64,000 nt of DNA from Vallitalea pronyensis (GTDB lineage: Bacteria > Bacillota > Clostridia > Lachnospirales > Vallitaleaceae). The stretch's first letter is position 1. Every line of letters begins with the position of its first letter. Below the pieces are notes generated by a model that ran no database searches, was not told the origin of the DNA, and was given only the letters and a program-made list of their open reading frames with translations. The position numbers were made by a program, and so were the translations under genes. The stretch covers positions 1,817,001 through 1,881,000 of the forward strand of contig NZ_CP058649.1 in the NCBI RefSeq assembly GCF_018141445.1, in the 5' to 3' direction. This document shows positions 27,747 to 37,117 of the stretch, one piece after another.

Positions 27747-27969
27747 GTTTTAAGTTTTACAATAATTATTGTATATGGTCTGGAATGGCTATGTTTTTAG
27801 GGCATCTAAGATTCGCATAGCTATAAAAATAATGTCTATGGTTGGATAGGCTAGCATGTGTTATCATTATGATCAACTGTTAATGGGTTATGTAAGGATA
27901 AGGTACATTTTATGACAAGCATCCTTATGGATACCATATGATTCAATACATTGAAAGGATAAGGATTAG

Positions 27970-29736
27970 ATGAAGTCATTCCATGATATTGTAGATACAA
28001 AGATATTGCCACATGTGAAAGAATTATGCAGGAGAATCTATTGGGAAGGTGATACCATGACACTTGATGGTATCACCTGTTTCCCAGAAGGTCAGGATTT
28101 TCTTCATGGCACGGTTATAAGTGGATTCGTTCAGGTTATGGAATCTTTGCCAAAGAATACCCAAGAATATAAAGAATGGTTAGCGATGACCCAGACAATG
28201 ATTCAAAAGAATTCAGGAAAGTTCATGAACACCTTTGGCATATTGGAATTTCTGTTAAGTATATATGAACTAAAATCAATGGGTGTTTATCAGCAGATTG
28301 TGGATGAAGATTTGGAAGTGGTGTTGAAGAAGAATCTTCATTGGAACGTATTTATTGATGAAAAAACCATGAGGTTCAAACGACCTAGGGCAAATAACTA
28401 TTATGGTGTTGCCTATCGCATAGCGTTACTAAGAGAGTTTTTTGAATGGGATACCCAAAAAACCAGTAGTGTGTTACTGGATCGGTTATTTGAGCATGTA
28501 CATACTGGACCGGACGGCTCTATCTTTATGGATGAAAGTGACGATGAAGGGCGATATGATAAGTATTCATTTACCATAGCCAGTGAGTTGTGTGAACTCC
28601 ATGGATTGACAAGAAGCCCCTTACCAGACAAATTGAAACAGATGTTAAAGCAATCCATGGCAACACATATGCTATTGGCTGGTAATCAAGGGGTAGGTTT
28701 TACCTATGGAAGAAGTGTAGGGGCAAATGCAACAGGAGCCATTCTAGAGATTATGCCCCTTGCCATGCAGTACGGTTTACATGATGATTTGGCATTTCTA
28801 CATGGAATCATCATGGAAGCAGGCAAGCGCATGTCAGAATTCTGGTTCAATCCCAAGAGAGGTATGTTCAATCTATGGGATGATGGCAGACGCACAGACG
28901 GTTATAGGGGCAAGCATAGAATACTTGAAGTGAACTTAGATATGTCCTTGAAAATGATTAGAGCAAATAAATGCCTGAAGGCATTGGGATGGCATAAAGT
29001 AAAGCCTTGTGAGGAGCATGTCTACCAAAAAAAATGTGCAGCCTTACCTCCATATCATATGATTCCATTTCAACAAAATGAATATGACCGATGCCTTTTT
29101 ATTAAACGCATGGTTGGTAGAGTAGTGATGTTACCTGTTATCAATGGCAGCAGAAACTGGTATGATCATGTGGCTTATTTACCGATTCCATCAAGTATTG
29201 ACTTGATGATGGGACCAGCCAATGCCCGTGGTATGTATATGGTACCTATGATACAGATGGCAGATGGTAAGCGTATAGCTCCCATCGTATACAGCAAACA
29301 TGTGGAAGTTAAAGAAACAAGTTGTGGCGTTGTACTCACTTATATGCAAGATGAATTATGTGTGATAGATGGTCACGTTCCCACCAAACACCTTGGGATT
29401 CAAGATACGATTACATATACCTTTACAAACAATTATATTGAAAGAATTGACCAGTTGCATGTTGACAACCCTCATCGATATGTATCCATCCATATAGAGC
29501 TGGGTGTTTTTGATAAGTGTCAATTGACCGATTCCCACATGGTGAATGATGTTGTTGTGTTTGAAGATGGCAACTTATCCAATATCACATTTGAAGGTAT
29601 AGCCGTTACAGCTGTTGAAGATGTTGCGGATGACGATGATTATCACACACCCTGTAAACCCCTTCAAACACGTATTATCTGTCATAAAAAATTGGATGAC
29701 AAAAGTATCCGTATTCTCACACGTATTAACTTTTGA
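27970..29736 (+). CDS. Unrecognised toroid-like enzyme family, copy 1
   Basis: Cytoplasmic protein of 588 residues, no signal peptide. I cannot assign a named family. It is a clear paralogue of the protein at 60729: both share NYYGVAYxIA, EGRYDxYS, YGRSxG, RxTDGYRxKxRIL and YLPIP blocks in the same order. A helical N-terminal part of about 380 residues followed by a beta-rich 200-residue part resembles (alpha/alpha)-toroid plus beta-sandwich polysaccharide lyases or heparinase/DUF2264-like proteins. Conserved Tyr, Arg and Asn residues would suit a lyase or hydrolase. It stands alone between gaps of over 200 bases, 9 bases after an AAAGGATAAGG stretch that serves as ribosome site. Confidence 0.7.
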   Translation: MKSFHDIVDTKILPHVKELCRRIYWEGDTMTLDGITCFPEGQDFLHGTVISGFVQVMESLPKNTQEYKEWLAMTQTMIQKNSGKFMNTFGILEFLLSIYELKSMGVYQQIVDEDLEVVLKKNLHWNVFIDEKTMRFKRPRANNYYGVAYRIALLREFFEWDTQKTSSVLLDRLFEHVHTGPDGSIFMDESDDEGRYDKYSFTIASELCELHGLTRSPLPDKLKQMLKQSMATHMLLAGNQGVGFTYGRSVGANATGAILEIMPLAMQYGLHDDLAFLHGIIMEAGKRMSEFWFNPKRGMFNLWDDGRRTDGYRGKHRILEVNLDMSLKMIRANKCLKALGWHKVKPCEEHVYQKKCAALPPYHMIPFQQNEYDRCLFIKRMVGRVVMLPVINGSRNWYDHVAYLPIPSSIDLMMGPANARGMYMVPMIQMADGKRIAPIVYSKHVEVKETSCGVVLTYMQDELCVIDGHVPTKHLGIQDTITYTFTNNYIERIDQLHVDNPHRYVSIHIELGVFDKCQLTDSHMVNDVVVFEDGNLSNITFEGIAVTAVEDVADDDDYHTPCKPLQTRIICHKKLDDKSIRILTRINF

Positions 29737-29774
29737 AGTGATGCCTATTACTTGAATATTATATAAGCCTTCTA

Positions 29775-29803
29775 TTGATTTTATTGAACGATTATGGTAT
29801 AAT
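29775..29803 (+). promoter_or_regulatory. Promoter of the membrane protein/TetR operon
   Basis: TTGATT (29775-29780), a 17-base spacer and TATAAT (29798-29803), with TGG before the -10 giving an extended element. A palindrome brackets the -10, so it is probably repressed by the TetR protein encoded in the operon. Confidence 0.6.
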
Positions 29804-29827
29804 TTTATTATAATCGTTCACTTTTTT
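29785..29827. terminator. Inverted repeat with T-run: terminator or TetR operator
   Basis: TGAACGATTAT (29785-29795) pairs perfectly with ATAATCGTTCA (29810-29820), followed by CTTTTTT. As RNA it can terminate the gene ending at 29736. As DNA its arms flank the -10 of the promoter at 29775-29803, so a TetR operator is equally possible. Confidence 0.55.
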
Positions 29828-29960
29828 ATGTTGTAGAAAGACCATGATTTAGCATATGAAATAGAAGGCTTTTCATATGTTGAAGAATACTTTTTTAACG
29901 AAACAACTTGCTTCCCAAGATGGGGTGTAGTCGCTTTGTTCGCATGACAAAGGAGGTTTT

Positions 29961-30371
29961 ATGATGGAACATTCAATGAGCAAAACATATCGTATCGCCA
30001 AGATTGTGTCTGTTTATTTACTGATTACAGGTCTTGGTTTTCTCGTATCAGGTGCTTATTACACAAAAATGATTTCTCACACAGGTACAGACCCGGTTTT
30101 AATTAATCTATCCGGTATGACACACTTCTTTATTGGTATGACAATTCTTGTGAATCACTTTCAATGGAAAAAGCCCCTTCAAATAGCGGTGACGTTATTA
30201 GGATTGATGTATACCCTAAAAGGTGTGGTACTTATAGTCGTACCAGAACTTGGACTACAGGCAAATAATAATCCAGCTCAAGTTCCTGCATTTATGTCCA
30301 TCATTTGGATAATTGTAGGACTGGCTATCGGTTATTTTGCCTTCTTTGGAAAACGATATGAAAAGAACTAA
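29961..30371 (+). CDS. Small four-helix membrane protein
   Basis: I do not recognise this family. The protein has 136 residues and four predicted membrane helices (about 14-33, 48-64, 74-95, 110-130), with a Lys-rich end (FGKRYEKN). AAAGGAGG lies just before two consecutive ATG codons. It overlaps the TetR gene by 14 bases, so regulator and membrane protein are expressed together. The likely role is a small stress- or envelope-related membrane protein controlled by that repressor. No catalytic motif is visible. Confidence 0.75.
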   Translation: MMEHSMSKTYRIAKIVSVYLLITGLGFLVSGAYYTKMISHTGTDPVLINLSGMTHFFIGMTILVNHFQWKKPLQIAVTLLGLMYTLKGVVLIVVPELGLQANNNPAQVPAFMSIIWIIVGLAIGYFAFFGKRYEKN

Positions 30372-30957
30372 AAAAGACGATGTGGTGCTGTGTGCCACGA
30401 ACCTGTTTATCGAATACGGTATTAAAAAAGTAACGGTTGAAGAAATATGCAAAGAGTCAGGTGTGAGTAAAGGCACCTATTATAAATATTTTTCGAATAA
30501 AATTGAACTCGTCCTTCATATTGTTAAAGGTATCTTTGAAGAGAGTTCTAAGGATTTCGTTAAGCTTATCCAAGACGGCGTTTCTTTTGAGGCACTACTA
30601 AAGCATATTACTGTTGTAAAAATGCAATTTATGGAAAAATATGGAAACCGATTTTTAAAAGATTTATATGAAGGGACCATACCCGAGCTTAATGACATGA
30701 TTATCAAGATGCAAAAAGAATCTAGGGAACAGGCATTGACCATGTATAACAATGCCATCACACAAGGAGATATTGATGAAGAAGTAACCTTTGAATTCTT
30801 TATGTACCTTCTGGGTAGTGTGCAAGAGATGTACTTAGATCAAAGAGTTATTGAAATCTATCCAGATCCTATGAAAAGGATGAATATAGTATTTAACAAT
30901 TTCTTTTACGGGATACTCAAAAGCAACCATCCTACAAAAGTATCAACTGACATGTAA
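30358..30957 (+). CDS. TetR-family transcriptional regulator
   Basis: Cytoplasmic repressor of 199 residues. The N-terminal TetR helix-turn-helix is typical (VEEICKESGVSKGTYYKYFSN), followed by an all-helical ligand and dimerisation domain. The frame is open from 30337, but the ATG at 30358 begins at the normal TetR N-terminus. It overlaps the stop of the preceding membrane-protein gene. Its own ribosome site is weak, suggesting coupling to upstream translation. The palindrome at 29785-29820 is a candidate operator. Confidence 0.9.
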   Translation: MKRTKKDDVVLCATNLFIEYGIKKVTVEEICKESGVSKGTYYKYFSNKIELVLHIVKGIFEESSKDFVKLIQDGVSFEALLKHITVVKMQFMEKYGNRFLKDLYEGTIPELNDMIIKMQKESREQALTMYNNAITQGDIDEEVTFEFFMYLLGSVQEMYLDQRVIEIYPDPMKRMNIVFNNFFYGILKSNHPTKVSTDM

Positions 30958-30996
30958 ACCTTATTAGTGGCGTATGCATGTGAAAGGAATAGTGAT

Positions 30997-31695
30997 ATGA
31001 TAGCACCCAAACGGTATAAATTAATCGCTTGTGAAATATTATCCAGAGAAATCTATCATTGTGCAGCCCAATGCAAGCATATTGTCGATATTACTTTTTT
31101 ATCAAAGGGACTCCATGATATCGGTTCAGATAATATGTCAAACAGATTGCAAAATGCACTGAATGAGGTAGATGTAGACAAATACGACGCAATCTTATTG
31201 GGATATGGACTATGCAATAATGGCATTATTGGTTTAAAGGCTTCTCTACCCATGGTAGTTCCAAGAGCTCATGATTGCATTACCTTGTTAATGGGTTCTA
31301 AGGAGAGGTATAAAGCCTATCATGCCCAACATGCTAGTGCTTACTATAAATCCACAGGATGGATAGAAAGAGATACAAACCCAAATGATACAGATCAAAG
31401 TGTCACAGGTCAACTTGGCATTAATAAAACCTATTTAGAATATGTAGAACAATACGGTGAGGACAATGCAAAATTTCTTATGGATACAATGGGCAACTGG
31501 CTTAAGAACTATAGTCAATACACGTACATTGATACAAACATAGGGGATTTCAAACACTACAAAGAACAAGTGAAACAAGAAGCAGATGAAAAACATTGGC
31601 AATATGATGAAGTCAGTGGAAGTACGATTTTGCTCATGAAGTTGTTAAACGGGGAATGGGATGACAATGAATTTCTTGTGGTTCCCCCTTGGTAA
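30997..31695 (+). CDS. DUF1638 family protein
   Basis: Protein of 232 residues, cytoplasmic, matching the DUF1638 pattern: ACEILSREI at the start, ILLGYGLCNNGIIGL near residue 70, then PRAHDCITLLMGSKERY. Cys and His residues are suggestive of a metal or cofactor site. The family is often found beside corrinoid-dependent methyltransferase genes, but its role is not established to my knowledge. A GTG at 30967 is in frame; GAAAGGA fits the ATG at 30997. It follows the TetR gene by 39 bases. A strong terminator separates it from the UroD-like gene downstream. Confidence 0.82.
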   Translation: MIAPKRYKLIACEILSREIYHCAAQCKHIVDITFLSKGLHDIGSDNMSNRLQNALNEVDVDKYDAILLGYGLCNNGIIGLKASLPMVVPRAHDCITLLMGSKERYKAYHAQHASAYYKSTGWIERDTNPNDTDQSVTGQLGINKTYLEYVEQYGEDNAKFLMDTMGNWLKNYSQYTYIDTNIGDFKHYKEQVKQEADEKHWQYDEVSGSTILLMKLLNGEWDDNEFLVVPPW

Positions 31696-31728
31696 GACCA
31701 TCACACAAACCTATAATGATGCCATTAT

Positions 31729-31749
31729 ACAAACCGTTTAGCGGTTTGT
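31729..31749. repeat. Short perfect palindromic hairpin
   Basis: ACAAACCG, five bases, then CGGTTTGT. It has no T-run and could be a minor hairpin in the 3' untranslated region of the DUF1638 gene. Confidence 0.35.
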
Positions 31750-31780
31750 GCCATCCATAACAGGTGTCCAATCAATAGAA

Positions 31781-31850
31781 AAAGGCTGTCTCATAAAAGT
31801 AGCAGGATAGAGGTTTCTTTATTTGGCTTTTATGAGACAGCTTTTTTTTT
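31781..31850 (+). terminator. Strong intrinsic terminator after DUF1638
   Basis: GCTGTCTCATAAAAG (31785-31799) pairs perfectly with CTTTTATGAGACAGC (31827-31841), followed by nine Ts. It cleanly ends the TetR/DUF1638 transcript. Confidence 0.9.
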
Positions 31851-31992
31851 GTACATATTTGTGATTTTTAGCAGAATATTATACATTTTAATCATCTAAT
31901 TACAAATACAGTCAAGTCATCATCTTATATAATAGGATTATCATGAAGGAATAACAAGGCTGCATAAAAGAAACCGATAGGGGGGATAGTCT

Positions 31993-33339
31993 GTGAATGT
32001 TAAATCCAATGAAGAACCTGCAACCATGCAAACGGCAGCAGGATTTCCACTTATAGAAGACATCCACACACATTTTAAGTTCACACCAGAAGAAATAGCT
32101 ATTTTAAGGAAATTGGCTAAAGAAGTGGCTGAGATAGCTTCTAGTGATATCAATAAGCAAAAGATAATGAAGTGGCAGGCCCTTAACAATCTTATAAGTC
32201 AAGAACCTGTTGTGTTTGCTGATCCAGAAAATGGCTGGAATGAAATTATTCATGCTTCTGAATTAAGATGTGTGGACCAACTTGCAAGGGTATGGGAAAT
32301 GTTTTTACGTAAGCAGATCTATTGGGCAAAAGAAATAAAAGATGATAAAGTTGTGGAGCATTATTTTGACGTACCTTATTGCTATACGGATACAGGATGG
32401 GGCTTACCGTTAAAAAAAGAAGGTGGAAAAGACGGTGGTGCTTACCATGTGATTCCTCCAGTCAAAGATTATGAAAGGGATTTTGAGCAATTAGAGTTTC
32501 CAGAAATCGTGGTGGATTATGAGACCTCAGACGTCATGTATCGTCTGGCAGAAGACGTATTTGGTGGTATTCTAGAAGTGAGAAGGAAAACCATCTGGTG
32601 GTGGACGTTGGGTATGACATGGGATTTCATTAATCTGAGAGGGTTAGACCAATTCATGATGGATTTGATACTCTATCCTGAATGGGTACATAAGATGATG
32701 GATTTCCTCACAGAAGGTTACTTAAAACGCTTAGATTTTTTAGAAGAACACAACTTGTTGCATACAAATACGGAAGGCACCTATGTGGGTTCAGGAGGGT
32801 TTGGCTTTACCAGTCAATTACCTAAGCAAGGGGATATTATTGGAAAAGTACGTACCCAGGATATGTGGGGCTTTTGTGAGAGTCAAGAAACAGTGGGCGT
32901 TAGCCCAGAGATGTTTAATACCTTTATACTACCCTATCAAAAAAAGATTCTAAGTCGATTTGGATTAAATTGTTACGGGTGCTGTGAACCCATTCATGTC
33001 AGATGGGATTATGTGAAGACCATTCCAAGATTACGCCGTGTCTCCGCATCCCCTTGGGCAGATAAAGCCATCATGGCAAAAGAACTGGGTAGAGATTATA
33101 TTATATCCGCTAAACCCTCACCCACACCTCTTTCCAGGCCTGTTCTCAATGAAGCGGTAGTACGAGAAGAGTTAAGAAAAATCATAGAAGATACGAAAGG
33201 CTGTGTGGTTGAATTGATCATGAAAGACAACCATACCTTAGGTAACAATAAGAGAAACATCACACGATGGGTTGAGATTGTGAGAGAAGAGATTGCCAGG
33301 GTATACGACAGTCATCCAACGAAAGAGGCATGCCTATGA
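31993..33339 (+). CDS. Uroporphyrinogen-decarboxylase-family methyltransferase-like protein
   Basis: Cytoplasmic protein of 448 residues of the UroD/MtaA superfamily, a TIM barrel whose non-haem members transfer methyl groups between corrinoid proteins and coenzymes. Visible landmarks are TWDFINLRGLDQFMMDLI, the cysteine-bearing NCYGCCEPIHVRWD near residue 330 (candidate zinc site) and SASPWADKAIMAKELG. The start is GTG at 31993 behind GGGGGAT. Its stop overlaps the start of the sugar-ABC ATPase by four bases, so it is tied to the RbsACB importer. No corrinoid-binding protein is encoded in the window. A role in demethylating or otherwise processing the imported compound is an inference. Confidence 0.82.
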   Translation: MNVKSNEEPATMQTAAGFPLIEDIHTHFKFTPEEIAILRKLAKEVAEIASSDINKQKIMKWQALNNLISQEPVVFADPENGWNEIIHASELRCVDQLARVWEMFLRKQIYWAKEIKDDKVVEHYFDVPYCYTDTGWGLPLKKEGGKDGGAYHVIPPVKDYERDFEQLEFPEIVVDYETSDVMYRLAEDVFGGILEVRRKTIWWWTLGMTWDFINLRGLDQFMMDLILYPEWVHKMMDFLTEGYLKRLDFLEEHNLLHTNTEGTYVGSGGFGFTSQLPKQGDIIGKVRTQDMWGFCESQETVGVSPEMFNTFILPYQKKILSRFGLNCYGCCEPIHVRWDYVKTIPRLRRVSASPWADKAIMAKELGRDYIISAKPSPTPLSRPVLNEAVVREELRKIIEDTKGCVVELIMKDNHTLGNNKRNITRWVEIVREEIARVYDSHPTKEACL

Positions 33340-34832
33340 GGGATACCATATTAGAAATGAAGCAGATTACAAAACGTTTTCCAGGTGTTCTTGCTCTTGA
33401 TCAGGTTTCATTTGATTTAATACCCGGTGAGGTGCATGTGTTAATGGGTGAAAATGGCGCAGGCAAATCCACCTTAATGAAAATATTAGCAGGCATCTTC
33501 CAGCAAGACCATGGTGAAGTGATTTATAATGGTGAAGTTATATCTCTTGACTCGCCCAAAACAGCCCTTGATATGGGTATCTCCATGATTCATCAAGAGC
33601 TTAATACCATTCTTGATATGACCGTGGCAGAAAATATCTCCCTTGGAAAAGAACCGGGTAGCATGGGATTTGTGAACCGTAAAGTGATGAATGAAACAGC
33701 CAGCAGTTTATTAAAATCCATTGATGTAGAGATTGACCCCAACACCAAAATGCGGGATCTATCCATTGCACAAATGCAAATGATCGAGATAGCAAAGGCC
33801 ATTTCTTACCGTTCAAACATTATTATCATGGATGAGCCGACTTCCGCCATATCGGAACGAGAAGTGGAGAATCTCTTTCACATTATTCAACGTCTAAAAA
33901 AGCAACAGGTTGCCATCATTTATATTTCTCATAAAATGAAGGAAATCTATCAGATAGCAGACCGTATCACCATCTTTCGAGACGGTCAATATATTGCTAC
34001 AAAGATAGCAGAAGATTTACCAAAAGAAGAACTTATTGCATTGATGGTTGGAAGGAAGCTTGACCAGATGTTTCCAGAAAAAGATAACCAAGTGGGTGAG
34101 ACCATCCTAGAGGTGAAGAACTTGTCCTTGGATGGTGTGTTTGAAGACGTTAATTTCCAATTAAAAAAAGGAGAAATATTAGGGTTCGCAGGTCTTATGG
34201 GCGCAGGAAGAAGTGAAGTTGTTGAAACCATTTTTGGCATACATCAGGCAACTGGAGGGGTTCTAGAAATGGCAGGCAATCGGCTTCAATTCAGGTCACC
34301 TTCAGAAGCCATTAAGCATGGTTTTGCCATGGTCACAGAGGATAGAAAAAAAACAGGTTTAAATCTAAAAACGTCCATTATGAAAGACATGACCATCACA
34401 AGTCTCGATCAATTATGTCAACTTAGGTGTTTCTTAGATCATGCAAAGGAAGCAAAATATGCAGACCAGCAGATTAACAGCCTGAATATTAAAACCCCTT
34501 CAAGGCATCAAAAAGTATCCCATTTATCAGGAGGTAACCAACAAAAAGTCATTGTTGGCAGGTGGCTGATGACAGAACCGGATATCCTCATCATGGATGA
34601 GCCAACAAGGGGCATTGATGTGGGTGCAAAATATGAGATATATGCCATTATACTGGAACTTGCTAAGCGAGGAAAAAGCATTATCGTGGTTTCTTCAGAA
34701 TTACCCGAGATTATTGGGTTATGTGACCGAGTGGTAATCATGCATGAAGGTAAAGTGACAGGAATCCTAGAGCGAGAAGCTTTTTCACAAGAAAGAATTA
34801 TGGCATACGCAACAAATCATCAACAAAGTTAA
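33336..34832 (+). CDS. Ribose/sugar ABC transporter ATPase (RbsA type)
   Basis: Cytoplasmic double ATPase of 498 residues, the usual length for CUT2 transporters. The first domain has Walker A GENGAGKSTL near residue 40 and Walker B IIIMDEPTSAI. Its signature is divergent (DLSIAQMQMIEIAKAI), as is normal in this family. The second has GLMGAGRSEVVE as degenerate Walker A, LSGGNQQKVIVGRWL and ILIMDEPTRGIDVGAK. ATG codons occur at 33330 and 33336; AAGAGG fits 33336, which overlaps the UroD stop (ATGA). It powers the permease and binding protein that follow. Confidence 0.94.
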   Translation: MRDTILEMKQITKRFPGVLALDQVSFDLIPGEVHVLMGENGAGKSTLMKILAGIFQQDHGEVIYNGEVISLDSPKTALDMGISMIHQELNTILDMTVAENISLGKEPGSMGFVNRKVMNETASSLLKSIDVEIDPNTKMRDLSIAQMQMIEIAKAISYRSNIIIMDEPTSAISEREVENLFHIIQRLKKQQVAIIYISHKMKEIYQIADRITIFRDGQYIATKIAEDLPKEELIALMVGRKLDQMFPEKDNQVGETILEVKNLSLDGVFEDVNFQLKKGEILGFAGLMGAGRSEVVETIFGIHQATGGVLEMAGNRLQFRSPSEAIKHGFAMVTEDRKKTGLNLKTSIMKDMTITSLDQLCQLRCFLDHAKEAKYADQQINSLNIKTPSRHQKVSHLSGGNQQKVIVGRWLMTEPDILIMDEPTRGIDVGAKYEIYAIILELAKRGKSIIVVSSELPEIIGLCDRVVIMHEGKVTGILEREAFSQERIMAYATNHQQS

Positions 34833-34852
34833 TCATATAGGAGGCACTTTTT

Positions 34853-35836
34853 ATGGAAGGTATCAAAGGTGAAACAATGCCTAAAAAAAAGCAATGTTTA
34901 ACGCTGAAGAAGTGTTTATCAACATTCGGAATTTATATTGCTTTTTTACTGATTTTTATCGTATTGATTTTTTCAAATCCCGTTTTTTTATCCGTAACCA
35001 ATCTCATCAACATTCTTAAGCAGGCGTCCATTACGTCAGTTATTGCAATAGGTACCACCTTCATCTTGATTTCTGGTGGGCTGGATTTATCTTCTGGATC
35101 CGTAGCAGCATTAGCAGGTGTCAGTTCCGCCATGTTTGGGCTGCCAGGAGAATATCCCTTTATTATTGCATTGTTCATTGCACTTTCTGTTGGTGCATTG
35201 TGTGGTTTATTAAATGGTATCGTTATAGCAAAAGGTCATGTATCACCCTTTATAGCAACCTTAGGGATGATGACAATTGCCAGAGGTATGGCGCTCATTG
35301 TCACCAAAGCCAGACCTGTTTTTGGGTTATCACAAGAATATATACGTCTTGGAAGTGGTAAATTATATGGTATACCCAATCTTATTCTTGTGATGTTGAT
35401 TGTCTTAGTCATAGCCTATATGCTGTTAAATAAGTCAAAATTAGGCAGACATATCTATGCAGTAGGTGGGAATGAAGATTCAGCCTATGTATCAGGTATC
35501 CATGTTGTGAAAATTAAGCTCATTGTCTATGTCATTGGTGGTACCCTATCAGGATTTGCAGGCTTATTACTAGCTGGAAGAATTCAATCCGGTACACCCG
35601 TTATGGGTCAGGGACTTGAACTGGACGCCATAGCTGCAGCAGTTATTGGGGGTGTAAGCAGTACCGGAGGCATAGGTAAAGTATACGGTGCCGTCATGGG
35701 TGCTCTGATGCTTGCAATGGTTAGCAATGGACTTGATTTACTCAATATATCACCCTATGTCCAGCAGGTTATAAAAGGATTGATTATTGTTTTTGCTGTT
35801 TTCTTTGATGTGAATACAAAAAAAGTTAAAGCATAA
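34853..35836 (+). CDS. Ribose/sugar ABC transporter permease (RbsC type)
   Basis: Membrane permease of 327 residues with 8-10 predicted helices of the BPD_transp_2 (CUT2) family. Typical segments are ISGGLDLSSGSVAALAGVSS near the N-terminus and AIAAAVIGGVSSTGGIGKVY near the C-terminus. AGGAGG lies 8 bases before the ATG. It is placed between the RbsA-type ATPase and the binding protein in the normal order, and probably works as a homodimer with them. Confidence 0.94.
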   Translation: MEGIKGETMPKKKQCLTLKKCLSTFGIYIAFLLIFIVLIFSNPVFLSVTNLINILKQASITSVIAIGTTFILISGGLDLSSGSVAALAGVSSAMFGLPGEYPFIIALFIALSVGALCGLLNGIVIAKGHVSPFIATLGMMTIARGMALIVTKARPVFGLSQEYIRLGSGKLYGIPNLILVMLIVLVIAYMLLNKSKLGRHIYAVGGNEDSAYVSGIHVVKIKLIVYVIGGTLSGFAGLLLAGRIQSGTPVMGQGLELDAIAAAVIGGVSSTGGIGKVYGAVMGALMLAMVSNGLDLLNISPYVQQVIKGLIIVFAVFFDVNTKKVKA

Positions 35837-35887
35837 CGTCTGGGTTTTTCTTAAGGCTAAGACGATTAAAAAATAGGAGGAAGGTAA

Positions 35888-36874
35888 ATGAAAAAAGTAT
35901 TAGCATGGTTAGTAATGATGGTTCTTGTTTTAAATGTTTTTGTGGGATGTAGTCAAGGTGAAAAAAAGGAAGGAAATGAAAAAGAAACAGCAAAGCAAAC
36001 AGAAGAACCAAGTGGAGGAAAAACAGCAAAGGATATTACCATAGGTTATAGTTTTCAAGGTTTATCCGATGAATACATTGTCTTCTTAAAAGAAGCCGTG
36101 GATGCGAAAGCAAAAGAATTAGGTGTTAATATTCTCATTGCAGATGGTCAGATGAGTGCAGAGAAGCAGATCAGTCAAGTTGAAAACTTTATTGCTCAGA
36201 AAGTAGATGCCATTGTGCTTAATCCTATTTCCATGGATGGTTGTGCGCCAGCTGTAGCAGCAGCTTCAGAAGCTGGTATACCCATTATTACCCTTATCTC
36301 CATTGTCTCCAATCAAGACCTGGCTACCAGTTATGTGGGTTCCAATTCCATTGAATCAGGTGAAATTGAAATGCAGCTTGCAGCAGATGGCTTAGGAGGT
36401 AAAGGGAACATTGTGGTCATGTTTGGGCAAATGGGACATGATGCTCAGATTGGACGGTATGAAGGTTTAAACAATGTGCTAAAGAATTATCCAGACATTA
36501 AAATTGTAGCAGAACAAACAGGTAATTGGTCAAGAGAAGAAGGTATGACCATCATGGAAAACTGGTTGTCATCTGGAAAAGAGATTGACGCGGTAGTGGC
36601 ACAAAATGATGCCATGGCACTTGGCGCTTTAATGGCAATAGAAGCAAAAGGTCTACTTGGTGAGATTCAAGTATATGGTATTGATGCTATACCAGAAGCC
36701 CTTAATGCTCTTGAAGAAGATAAGATGAATGGAACTGTTTTTCAAGATGCCAAAGGACAAGGAGCCAAATCTGTGGAAGTAGCTCTCAGTGTAGCCATGG
36801 GAGAAACAGTGGATAAGAATGTATATATTCCTTACTTACCCGTACTAAAAAAAGACGTACCCAATTACAAGTAA
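35888..36874 (+). CDS. Sugar-binding lipoprotein (RbsB type)
   Basis: Exported binding protein of 328 residues with lipobox VFVGC (Cys about 21), a Lys/Glu-rich linker and a Peripla_BP_4 fold (ITIGYSFQGLSDEYIVFLKE; QKVDAIVLNPIS; AVVAQNDAMALGALMAIEAK). AGGAGG precedes the ATG. It completes the UroD-RbsACB operon. The ligand is not readable. The family covers ribose, galactose, inositol, autoinducer-2 and similar molecules. Confidence 0.93.
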   Translation: MKKVLAWLVMMVLVLNVFVGCSQGEKKEGNEKETAKQTEEPSGGKTAKDITIGYSFQGLSDEYIVFLKEAVDAKAKELGVNILIADGQMSAEKQISQVENFIAQKVDAIVLNPISMDGCAPAVAAASEAGIPIITLISIVSNQDLATSYVGSNSIESGEIEMQLAADGLGGKGNIVVMFGQMGHDAQIGRYEGLNNVLKNYPDIKIVAEQTGNWSREEGMTIMENWLSSGKEIDAVVAQNDAMALGALMAIEAKGLLGEIQVYGIDAIPEALNALEEDKMNGTVFQDAKGQGAKSVEVALSVAMGETVDKNVYIPYLPVLKKDVPNYK

Positions 36875-36918
36875 GAGATGGGTATTGTTTAAAAGGAATA
36901 AGATAAATCATGCAGGTT

Positions 36919-36954
36919 CATATAAGGGGGATGTTCTATTTAGCCCCTTATATG
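36919..36954 (+). other. Hairpin after the RbsB-type gene
   Basis: CATATAAGGGG (36919-36929) pairs with CCCCTTATATG (36944-36954) around a 14-base loop. No T-run follows, so it is more likely a 3' stabiliser than a terminator. A T-tailed hairpin occurs 86 bases further on. Confidence 0.55.
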
Positions 36955-37039
36955 TTACATGCTTTCATGACCAATAGCATAATATGAAAGCATTTCCCTT
37001 CACATATGAAGCAATTCATGGTATAAAGGAACTAAGTAC

Positions 37040-37060
37040 GAGCAGACGATGCTCTTTTTT
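37040..37060 (+). terminator. Short T-tailed hairpin before the sensor kinase
   Basis: GAGCA-GACGA-TGCTC followed by TTTTTT. The stem is only five pairs, so termination may be partial, letting some transcription run into the kinase gene. Confidence 0.5.
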
Positions 37061-37117
37061 GGCTTATAGAAAGGTTCTGTTAAGTTGAAAATAATGACAA
37101 GGTGATGGTGAGGCCGT

